Below are positions 44,764 through 51,984 of a stretch of DNA of 56,452 nt, one piece after another. The translations under genes were made by a program, and so were the position numbers. The first letter of the stretch is position 1. Each line of letters opens with the position of its first letter. Source of the DNA: Muribaculaceae bacterium (GTDB taxonomy: Bacteria > Bacteroidota > Bacteroidia > Bacteroidales > Muribaculaceae); contig JAFZSO010000018.1 in the NCBI GenBank assembly GCA_017619355.1, positions 1-56,452 on the forward strand, written 5' to 3'. The notes beneath the pieces were generated by a model. That model did no database searches and was not told the DNA's origin. It was given only the letters and a program-made list of their open reading frames with translations.

Positions 44764-45228
44764 TTATGAAAAAGCAATAGAACCAATTTTGTCATCAAAA
44801 TCACCTTCGGTATTGGCGATCACATCAAAGTCGGTCAACAGCATTGCCTTCATTCCATATTTGGATATATACGAAACACCAAAGTTGATAATCAGTCCAT
44901 AGTGCTTCCGCATTAGTTTCATATAGGTCAACAACTGTCTAATGTGAGATTTTTCCATTCGGGGAGTTGCCTTCAATTCAACTATTAAGTCACTCTCTAT
45001 CACCAAATCGGCATATAGGTGAAGATCTAAAGGATGCCCTTTATAAAAAGTGGGAATGAGTACTTGATTCTCTACCGATAACCCCAGAGAGTTCAACTCA
45101 AACATTAGGGCTTTCTCATAAAATTTTTCAACCATATATGGACCTAATTGTTTTTCCACATTAATGGCGGCACCCCTTATTTTATAATACAATGCCAATC
45201 TCTGTTTTTCGTCTGTTATATCAATCAT
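44764..45228 (-). CDS. GxxExxY-family protein (PD-(D/E)XK nuclease-like)
   Basis: 154 residues from ATG 45228. A longer frame to 45369 merely translates the palindromic repeat into a basic peptide, so I reject it. The family signature is GPYMVEKFYEKAL (Gly29, Glu34, Tyr37). A nuclease-like core follows: YADLVIESDLIVELKA with Asp74, Glu84 and Lys86 in PD-(D/E)XK order, then HIRQLLTYMKLM and GLIINFG. Biochemical function of the family is not established; a DNA- or RNA-related nuclease role is inference. The gene is flanked on both sides by copies of the palindromic repeat, which hints at insertion as a cassette. Confidence 0.85.
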   Translation of the reverse strand: MIDITDEKQRLALYYKIRGAAINVEKQLGPYMVEKFYEKALMFELNSLGLSVENQVLIPTFYKGHPLDLHLYADLVIESDLIVELKATPRMEKSHIRQLLTYMKLMRKHYGLIINFGVSYISKYGMKAMLLTDFDVIANTEGDFDDKIGSIAFS

Positions 45229-45284
45229 ATTCTCGTTTTTAGGCAAAATTAAGAATAAACTCTTGATAAGGCAAATAGTTCTCA

Positions 45285-45339
45285 ATAAAATCCCCGGCGG
45301 GAGCCGGCTTTTCGACGCCGGGAGGCGCAGCTTTTTGAA
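45285..45339. repeat. Right half copy of the palindromic repeat (55 bp, exact)
   Basis: Identical to 44612-44666 and in the same orientation, 673 bases apart. It holds the CCCGGCG/CGCCGGG hairpin and ends in GCTTTTTGAA. It lies 57 bases upstream of the GxxExxY start, so the two copies form direct repeats around that gene. Confidence 0.85.
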
Positions 45340-45384
45340 TGAATTCCCCATGCAGTCTAAACCCCTCATCGCTGGGCAAAAGAA

Positions 45385-45416
45385 ATGAGGGGCGACCTCA
45401 AGAAAGGCCGCCCCTC
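45385..45416 (-). terminator. Terminator after the 1471-residue protein gene
   Basis: GAGGGGCG (45387-45394) pairs with CGCCCCTC (45409-45416); on the minus strand the stem is followed by ATTTCTTTTG. An alternative pairing, CCCCTCAT at 45362 with ATGAGGGG at 45385, competes with it. Confidence 0.7.
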
Positions 45417-45442
45417 GTCATTGAAAAGAATTATGAAATTTA

Positions 45443-48400
45443 TTATTTCATCATCTTGCTGGTAGCCACGCTACCATCGCTGTAGCGAGTCACAACTACA
45501 TTCACACCCTGCCATGGTGTGCTCGACACCTGACCGATAGTGTTCACATAGCTCACACCCACAACCTGCTTAGCAGCACCGATGTTATTGACTGCGGTGA
45601 TGACATTATCTGGTTTAATGGTGTAGTTAGATTCAGCCTGCACCATATAGTAATCAGCGTCACTCAAACCACGAGTGCTACGTCCAAAGTTAGCCTGGCT
45701 CGTGAAGTAGATGCGTACAAAGAAACCAATGTCAAAGGAGCTGATTTCACCCTGCTTATCACCCACCTTGCGAGCACCAAATGTGCCGAGGTTGAAGTTA
45801 ACAGTCTTTTGACCCTCTGGACCAATCACTGTGGCAGTAGCCTCATCAACACCAAACTTGAATCCTGATGTAGTACTATTGAATCGACCAATTTTATCGG
45901 TTTCAGTGTAACTGATTTCCTCAAATTTATAGACCGAACTTGCACGGTCAGCAAATTCTTCATACTCTTCACCAAGAACATCCTCGTCAGCCTCACGCCA
46001 AACGCGAATCTTATAGATATCATAATTTTGGGGAAGATCCCAGGCTTGAACACTCAGCGTAGCGTTGTAGTAAGCATACTTGTCGCCATCATCATTTGTC
46101 CAAGTGTAGTCGCTCATAATAGGCTTATCAACAGAGAGCGTCAGCTTACCAATAGATGTCCCCTTCAATGGACCACCATAGGTGTTGTAGTCGGTGCGGT
46201 CTTTATTCGCATCATTCGATGTCTTGCCCGTAGAGAAGGTCTCAACAACAGGAGCATAGATATAGGCTTTAGCTTCTGACTCTTTTTCAGGAACATCGTC
46301 AAAGAATGAAGCCCACTTGTCGGTAGAACCATAAGGTACAGAGACATCTTCACCTGGTATAGTATTCATCTTGGTTGTGTACGAACCGTCTTGGTTATCG
46401 GCCTGACCATCGGGCGACAAGTCTTCTTCCTCGTTGTCTTTACCGGTTACTTTATCAACGATAAAGCGATTCTCGGCTTCTTCCCAACGGTAAACGTCAT
46501 AGCGCAGAATGGTTTTCTTGGAGCTGTACTGAAGTTTCTCCTCAAATGTGAGATTATCATTCTCAAATTCGTCACCAGTTGCTGCTTCCTTTTCAGAATC
46601 AACCTGTGTTTGGGTATAAACATTGTTGATCTTCGAGTCAGTCTTGAATACAGGAACACGGAAGGTGTTACTATGGGCATATTCGGAAATTACTTCAGAT
46701 GACCAATCACCGACAAAATTGTATGGGTCATCTGACCAAACATAGTAAGTCTTTCCTAGATTACCTGAAATAGTCTTATCTCCTGACTGATTCCATCTGT
46801 AATCCCAACTGGGTTCATTACCCTCATTCTCACAAGCAGGATTCATACGGCAGAAAATGAAATTATCCTTTAACAGAGCAAACCTGAACAGAGTATTATC
46901 CGAGTTCATGGACTCACCTTTAACCCATTTTTGGGGCTGACCGTTATTCCATGTACAAGCATAAAATACAGCACCTTCGGCTTGGAGGGTTGATGCAGCA
47001 TAACCAATATTCAGATATATCGAAGATGGAGTGCCTGCATAGTTAGAAGTCATCTGATAGGTATAATTGTTGGGATGTGCATTATCAGCAACACTAACCA
47101 CAAAGTTGTCGTAAATGCTGAGGCTTCCAAAGTTAATGTATCCACCACTTACTGTGTAACTCTGTTGCCAGTTTCCGTTGCCCTCAATATTACGAGAGGG
47201 TCCATTTGCATGGTAACCAGCACCCGTGCCACTAGTCTTGCCGTTAGGATACTCGCTCTTGGCACTTTGGTTAGCCATAGTTACAGTATACTTACTGCTG
47301 GTCTTATCGAAAGTGATATATGCGATAGGTTCGCTAATGGTAGTTTCACCCTCAGTATGACTGCGGACAATAGTTAACTTAGTTCCATTTTCGCCGCCAG
47401 TAATATCATTATTAACGAGACCCATGGCGGTATTGGCGATAGCAATCTTGTTAGAGTAGCAGTTCTTCACTGTCTGCGGGTTGAAGCGGCTGTAGTGAGT
47501 AGCATCGGTAAGCTCTACCAACTCATTGGGATCGAGTCCAGGAATCACAAAGTCTCGTGTATTTGATGTCTTCAGATCCAAGAAATGAGTGGCATCCTGT
47601 CCGCGCACAGCAAAGGTAACCTGCTGGCTCGACTCCTGCATAGGAATATAAACCTCAGTGTAAGTCTTAGAGTCAGTAGGATTAAGAGTTATAACTACTG
47701 GGACTGGAGTAGAAACAACAGAGCCATTCGGTCCGCTCAGGTATTGACCATCACTGTTCATGTAATAGACAGGAACATATTGTTCGGTACCATCCTCATC
47801 AAGCACAACCTGGAACAACTGATATTCCTGCTGATCACTTGGCAAGAACTTGTCAAGATTGCTGTTCCATTTGAGAGTAAGTTGGTACATGTCTTTACCC
47901 GTCACCCGCTCGCCAGTAATAGGATCCTGATCGATCACATAGAGGCCCATTGTGGGCGCGTGTTCAGTGTTATAGTTAAAATAATCACGACTACTATTAC
48001 CACCTGTACGATTACTATGATACATCATGCGATAGTCGGGCACAAAGAACATCATATCGCGCACGTCGGCACAGTCACCACTGTAATCACTGTTGTACAT
48101 ACTGAAGCCATGTCCTGTTCCAAAGCAGTAAGGGATACAGGGGCATTCGTGAACTATAGGGAATGAGTCACCGTTAATCAATTGCTGATAGATATCAATA
48201 GCCTGTCCTGTTGAAGTTGTTTGGGCAGGACTTAACTGCTCAAACATGTGACAGAATAATGCTGGTTCTTTATCAAGATAAGAACTAGCTAAACCATTAT
48301 CGTAATATGTACCACCATTCGAGTTTGGATAATAGTAACTTCCTCCATTATTAGAGAAACCACACAATTGGCCTTTGGCAAGGAAGAAGAAGTTGTTCAT

Positions 48401-49858
48401 CTTGTCGCAGTCAATCTTGAACAAAGTGCCTGACGAGTAATCAGATTTATTGCCAGTGCGCTTGGCTTCAGTGACTACGCGAACCGATTTGATAGATTCT
48501 TTGAAAATTTGTCTTAATTTGGCGTAGTCGTGTGTTGGATTATTATTAAATTGAGTAGCAGTTTGAGAATTTGAAGGATCAAATTTATCAACCTGCTCCA
48601 GCAACAATAAGGTCACACCTTCTTCAGTTGGTTGATACTCATCAATTTTGAAATGTGCATTTTCACCGCTATTGGTGGTTTCGATAGTGCCATCAATACC
48701 CCAGCCATAAGAGTCTTCATAGTTGAAAGAGTAAGTGTAACCACTCCACCAACTTCCAGATTGAGTTCTGTTTATCTTTCCAACAGCAGTATAAAGAACA
48801 TCATTGTAATTATCATTGCTGCCTTTGGCGTTTGAACGATAAAGATTGCCAGGGATAGACCGATCAGTATAAACCTTCTTGAGCATAGCAATCATCTGGT
48901 CAGGGTCTGTAGCAGTCTCACTCAGGTTACTGGTGTGGGTAGTACCTTCACTATCGGTCCAAGTATATGTAATGTTCTTGAAGAAGGCCTCGTCGCGAGT
49001 AGCAACCGGGCCATCATTAGTGCCACCGGTTCCGATACCAGTTACCCTAACCTTGGTATTCTTTCCATTAATATTCACAACAAGATAGTCGGTGTAGCTT
49101 GCAGCGTCTCTTGGAGCGAATTTAATAGTGAATGTGTCACCATCGCGGCTCTCAACCGAGAAAGGCGCCTTTAGTGGCTCCACAGTTGCATTTGCTGAGT
49201 TCTCGACGGTAACAGTTGCGGTGTAGCTAACATTTTCACCCATAGCCCTCTTACCAAAATCAAGAACCTGCTCATGGTATTCAGAATAAGTAATTGTCAT
49301 TTGAGGGAGGAAAAGCTCTCCACCATTTTTGTTATTCCAGGCTGTTGTGTCTTCTGCCACTACTCCCTTCCAATAGCAGTGGTCGCAATCCTCAGAGGGC
49401 ACCGCAGTATAGATGTCAATCATGAGGTTGTTACCCTGATAAGGATAGGGTGTTTGGAACTCGATTGTCATTTTAGTCGAGTCGGTTTGATCAATTTTCA
49501 AATGACCCTGATAAACAACATCCATTTTGTTACGGTTGTTGACCATTTCACTACGGGTAAGGATTTTAGTGCTATAGGTCTCACCCATGCGAACGATCAC
49601 CGTTGCCCCTTCAAGGGCAGTAGATACTTTTGCGGTACTGTGAAAGGTAACCGCATCAATTTGATAAGTGTTGCCACCTGTAAGGTTCAGTTTTGATGAT
49701 GGATATATCACCTGCGACTCAACGTCTTTGGTGTCAATCCAATAACCATAAACAGGCACAAATTCGCTACTTGCGCTTCCTTCACAAACCGTTTTGGTCT
49801 CGGCCCAAACGGGTAGTGCAAGGATTGCGAGTAGCATAAACTTGATAATTCTTTTCAT
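45443..49858 (-). CDS. Very large secreted protein of unknown function with C-terminal sorting-like tail
   Basis: 1471 residues. Signal peptide MKRIIKFMLLAILALPVWA. Residues about 30-195 form a beta-rich domain (GYWIDTKDVESQVIYPSSKL, GGNTYQIDAVTFHS). About 195-275 resemble an ASH/HYDIN-like Ig fold (LDFGKRAMGENVSYTATV, FTIKFAPRDAASYTDYLVV). The long middle is rich in Asn, Ser, Thr, Tyr and Asp without a motif I recognise; CDHCYW and ECPCIPYCFGTGHGF are Cys-rich spots. The last about 40 residues (SYVNTIGQVSSTPWQG, VVTRYSDGSVATSKMMK) match the tail of the protein at 38525-39709. An exported adhesin or matrix protein is possible. It stands alone; no good promoter element was seen upstream. Confidence 0.8.
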   Translation of the reverse strand: MKRIIKFMLLAILALPVWAETKTVCEGSASSEFVPVYGYWIDTKDVESQVIYPSSKLNLTGGNTYQIDAVTFHSTAKVSTALEGATVIVRMGETYSTKILTRSEMVNNRNKMDVVYQGHLKIDQTDSTKMTIEFQTPYPYQGNNLMIDIYTAVPSEDCDHCYWKGVVAEDTTAWNNKNGGELFLPQMTITYSEYHEQVLDFGKRAMGENVSYTATVTVENSANATVEPLKAPFSVESRDGDTFTIKFAPRDAASYTDYLVVNINGKNTKVRVTGIGTGGTNDGPVATRDEAFFKNITYTWTDSEGTTHTSNLSETATDPDQMIAMLKKVYTDRSIPGNLYRSNAKGSNDNYNDVLYTAVGKINRTQSGSWWSGYTYSFNYEDSYGWGIDGTIETTNSGENAHFKIDEYQPTEEGVTLLLLEQVDKFDPSNSQTATQFNNNPTHDYAKLRQIFKESIKSVRVVTEAKRTGNKSDYSSGTLFKIDCDKMNNFFFLAKGQLCGFSNNGGSYYYPNSNGGTYYDNGLASSYLDKEPALFCHMFEQLSPAQTTSTGQAIDIYQQLINGDSFPIVHECPCIPYCFGTGHGFSMYNSDYSGDCADVRDMMFFVPDYRMMYHSNRTGGNSSRDYFNYNTEHAPTMGLYVIDQDPITGERVTGKDMYQLTLKWNSNLDKFLPSDQQEYQLFQVVLDEDGTEQYVPVYYMNSDGQYLSGPNGSVVSTPVPVVITLNPTDSKTYTEVYIPMQESSQQVTFAVRGQDATHFLDLKTSNTRDFVIPGLDPNELVELTDATHYSRFNPQTVKNCYSNKIAIANTAMGLVNNDITGGENGTKLTIVRSHTEGETTISEPIAYITFDKTSSKYTVTMANQSAKSEYPNGKTSGTGAGYHANGPSRNIEGNGNWQQSYTVSGGYINFGSLSIYDNFVVSVADNAHPNNYTYQMTSNYAGTPSSIYLNIGYAASTLQAEGAVFYACTWNNGQPQKWVKGESMNSDNTLFRFALLKDNFIFCRMNPACENEGNEPSWDYRWNQSGDKTISGNLGKTYYVWSDDPYNFVGDWSSEVISEYAHSNTFRVPVFKTDSKINNVYTQTQVDSEKEAATGDEFENDNLTFEEKLQYSSKKTILRYDVYRWEEAENRFIVDKVTGKDNEEEDLSPDGQADNQDGSYTTKMNTIPGEDVSVPYGSTDKWASFFDDVPEKESEAKAYIYAPVVETFSTGKTSNDANKDRTDYNTYGGPLKGTSIGKLTLSVDKPIMSDYTWTNDDGDKYAYYNATLSVQAWDLPQNYDIYKIRVWREADEDVLGEEYEEFADRASSVYKFEEISYTETDKIGRFNSTTSGFKFGVDEATATVIGPEGQKTVNFNLGTFGARKVGDKQGEISSFDIGFFVRIYFTSQANFGRSTRGLSDADYYMVQAESNYTIKPDNVITAVNNIGAAKQVVGVSYVNTIGQVSSTPWQGVNVVVTRYSDGSVATSKMMK

Positions 49859-50399
49859 AGTTGAATAACAGTTAGATAATTAATAAAATATTTAATTAAA
49901 AAATGTGTTTTCTTTGTTCTGTTACAAGTGCTGCGGCGCGGTGGCTCGGCAGTGGTGGGCTCCCACATGTGGGGAGAGGCTCGTTGCACTCAAGCATTAA
50001 CTTAACCTATACCTCTTGTTAGTATTGCTCCTTTTGCATAAATGACACAACTAAAATTCATAGGCCACAACGATTCTGATTTTGGTCAGCTTCGATAAAT
50101 GCTATCTTTTCAGCTTGCAAAAATAATGCTAATTTTTTGAATACGAAAATGGCCAACTGCCGAAATAGTTGTTTTACTGAGAAAAAGGGGCAATTTGTAG
50201 CATATTTTTAATCATTTGTTGAAAAAAATAACATTTTTTCACATCTGTATTCAGATTTTTTGACAGCAAAACCCACCCACCTCAAAAGTTTCACGCTCTC
50301 CCTCTACCTCCCCCTTTAATATTATAATAATGTGCTCGCACTACTCGCAGCAGTAACTTTCGCATGTACAGCAGTAAAATTCAAACCAGTTTGACGGTG
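49859..50399. other. Long gene-free divergent spacer
   Basis: Holds an imperfect palindrome around CTCCCACATGTGGGGAG (near 49959-49976) and AT-rich DNA with weak inverted repeats near 50238-50262. No open frame with coding character was seen. The G-run tract and promoter of the rubredoxin operon follow. Confidence 0.55.
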
Positions 50400-50457
50400 G
50401 GGAGATGGTGGGGGTGTTGTGGGGGATTTGAGGGGAAATTTTTGGGGTTTTTGGGGA
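50400..50457 (+). other. G-run tract, possible G-quadruplex
   Basis: Six runs of four or five G (50400-50403, 50411-50415, 50422-50426, 50433-50436, 50445-50448, 50454-50457) are separated by loops of 5-8 bases. It ends 29 bases before the rubredoxin promoter element. The pattern fits a four-tier G-quadruplex on the coding strand. Confidence 0.6.
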
Positions 50458-50485
50458 AATATTTGCACGGGTGGAAATTAATGAC

Positions 50486-50493
50486 TAATTTTG
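50486..50493 (+). promoter_or_regulatory. TAnnTTTG promoter element for the rubredoxin-rubrerythrin operon
   Basis: TAATTTTG lies 43 bases before the rubredoxin ATG. No further promoter match was seen between the three genes. Confidence 0.5.
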
Positions 50494-50535
50494 TGAAAAT
50501 GACCAATATTATTAACTTTCAAAAAATTAACGATT

Positions 50536-50649
50536 ATGAAAAAATGGAAATGCGTAGTGTGCGGATACATCCACGAAGGTGAAACTCCGCCTGAAGAATG
50601 TCCGTTGTGCGGCGTAGGCCCCGACCAGTTCGAGGAAGTTGAGGAGTAA
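50536..50649 (+). CDS. Minimal stand-alone rubredoxin-like protein
   Basis: 37 residues from ATG 50536. Two CxxC knuckles ([20 protein letters not shown] and CPLCGV) supply the four Cys that bind one iron in a rubredoxin. It is shorter than a classical rubredoxin of about 52-54 residues, lacking part of the central loop, and matches the compact rubredoxin domain that opens the next protein ([18 protein letters not shown]). It is likely an electron carrier for the downstream rubrerythrins, which reduce peroxide in anaerobes. The gene spacing is 43 bases. It could be a truncated duplicate of the next gene's N terminus, but codons are intact and the reading frame is clean. Confidence 0.85.
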   Translation: MKKWKCVVCGYIHEGETPPEECPLCGVGPDQFEEVEE

Positions 50650-50692
50650 ACAAATTTTATTTATAAACCTAAAAAACTGATATTTTACTATT

Positions 50693-51244
50693 ATGGCTAA
50701 AAAATGGATATGCACCGTTTGCGGTTATGTGCACGAAGGAGATACCCCTCCCGCACAGTGTCCGCAGTGCAAACAACCTGCTGAGAAATTTAAAGAAGTA
50801 CAGGAAGATGAGAAACTCAACTTCGTTGCCGAGCATGTGCTGGGCGTTGCCAAGGGCGTTGACCCCGAGATTCTGGCTGGTCTGAAGGCTCACTTCGAGG
50901 GCGAATGCAGCGAGGTGGGCATGTATCTGGCTATGAGCCGCCAAGCCGACCGCGAGGGATACCCCGAAGTGGCAGAGGCGTTCAAACGCTATGCTTGGGA
51001 AGAGGCTGAACACGCAGCCAAGTTTGCCGAGCTGCTGGGCGAAGTGGTTTGGGATACCAAGACCAACCTCGAGAAACGCATGATGGCCGAAGCTGGCGCT
51101 TGCGAAGACAAGTTCCGCATTGCCAAGCTGGCTAAGCAGCAGAATCTCGACGCCATCCACGATACCGTGCACGAGATGGCTCGCGACGAGGCTCGTCACG
51201 GACAGGGCTTTGAGGGTCTTTATAACCGTTTCTTCAAAAAATAA
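50693..51244 (+). CDS. Reverse rubrerythrin (N-terminal rubredoxin, C-terminal di-iron domain)
   Basis: 183 residues. The rubredoxin domain comes first (residues 4-33, [15 protein letters not shown] and CPQCKQP), then a linker and a ferritin-like four-helix domain with di-iron ligands in [23 protein letters not shown] and [11 protein letters not shown]. This order is the reverse of classical rubrerythrin, hence the family name. It reduces hydrogen peroxide, and in some relatives oxygen, to water with electrons from NAD(P)H via rubredoxin. The middle gene of an oxidative-stress operon, nine bases before the rubrerythrin start. Confidence 0.92.
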   Translation: MAKKWICTVCGYVHEGDTPPAQCPQCKQPAEKFKEVQEDEKLNFVAEHVLGVAKGVDPEILAGLKAHFEGECSEVGMYLAMSRQADREGYPEVAEAFKRYAWEEAEHAAKFAELLGEVVWDTKTNLEKRMMAEAGACEDKFRIAKLAKQQNLDAIHDTVHEMARDEARHGQGFEGLYNRFFKK

Positions 51245-51252
51245 TTGCTGTC

Positions 51253-51795
51253 ATGAAGGATTTAAAAGGAACCAAGACCGAGAAGAATCTGCTCGAGGCT
51301 TTTGCCGGCGAGTCGATGGCAAGAAACAAGTACTCCTACTGGGCTTCGAAAGCCAAGAAGGATGGTTACCAGCAGATCGCAGCCATCTTTGAAGAGACTG
51401 CCGATAACGAGAAGGAGCATGCCAAGATGTGGTTCAAGTTGCTTGAAGGCGGTGGCATCAAATCCACTCCCGAGAACCTGGAAGCTGCTGCTGGTGGCGA
51501 GAACTTCGAGTGGACCGACATGTATGCCCGTATGGCCCGCGAGGCCCGCGAGGAGGGTTTCATCGAGATTGCCGAGAAGTTTGAGGGCGTGGCCGAGGTA
51601 GAGCGTCGTCACGAGGAGCGCTACCGCAAGCTGCTCAAGAACATTGAGGATAAGGTGGTGTTCTCGCGCGATGAGGACGCCATCTGGCAATGCCGCAACT
51701 GCGGTCACATCGTGGTGGGCAAGCAGGCTCCCGAGGTGTGCCCCGTGTGCGACCACCCGCGCGCTTTCTTCCAGCTGAAACCTGAAAACTATTAA
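51253..51795 (+). CDS. rbr: Rubrerythrin
   Basis: 180 residues, classical order: di-iron domain first ([47 protein letters not shown]), rubredoxin domain last ([26 protein letters not shown]). It is a cytosolic peroxidase in strict and microaerotolerant anaerobes, taking electrons through its rubredoxin iron. The gene follows reverse rubrerythrin after 8 bases and ends the operon; a terminator lies about 100 bases on. Alone, it could work as a complete enzyme; the extra small rubredoxin upstream would widen the electron supply (inference). Confidence 0.96.
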   Translation: MKDLKGTKTEKNLLEAFAGESMARNKYSYWASKAKKDGYQQIAAIFEETADNEKEHAKMWFKLLEGGGIKSTPENLEAAAGGENFEWTDMYARMAREAREEGFIEIAEKFEGVAEVERRHEERYRKLLKNIEDKVVFSRDEDAIWQCRNCGHIVVGKQAPEVCPVCDHPRAFFQLKPENY

Positions 51796-51796
51796 T

Positions 51797-51809
51797 CCTG
51801 CTTCGCAGG
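51797..51809. repeat. Third copy of the small palindrome
   Basis: CCTGCTTCGCAGG, the same 13-bp hairpin as at 44589-44601 and 44732-44744, here starting 2 bases after the rubrerythrin stop. It is followed by short GATTAGG direct repeats. Confidence 0.75.
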
Positions 51810-51895
51810 GGATTAGGGATTAGAGATTAGGGTTGAGAGAGAACTCGGAGGACTCGGAGTCATCGAGAGCTCGGAAACCCCTAAATGAGATTAAG

Positions 51896-51933
51896 AACCG
51901 GCTATGCAGACTGCACAGCCGGTTTTCTCTTTT
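51896..51933 (+). terminator. Terminator of the rubrerythrin operon
   Basis: AACCGGCTATGC (51896-51907) pairs with GCACAGCCGGTT (51913-51924), one mismatch, followed by TTCTCTTTT. Confidence 0.75.
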
Positions 51934-51984
51934 AATAATCTCGGAGAACTCAGAGAACTCGGGCCTCCTCTAAACCCTAAACCC

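Noticed and set aside
45229-45369. 47-residue N-terminal extension of the GxxExxY protein
   Set aside because: It translates the palindromic repeat into a basic peptide absent from the family; ATG 45228 fits the family start.
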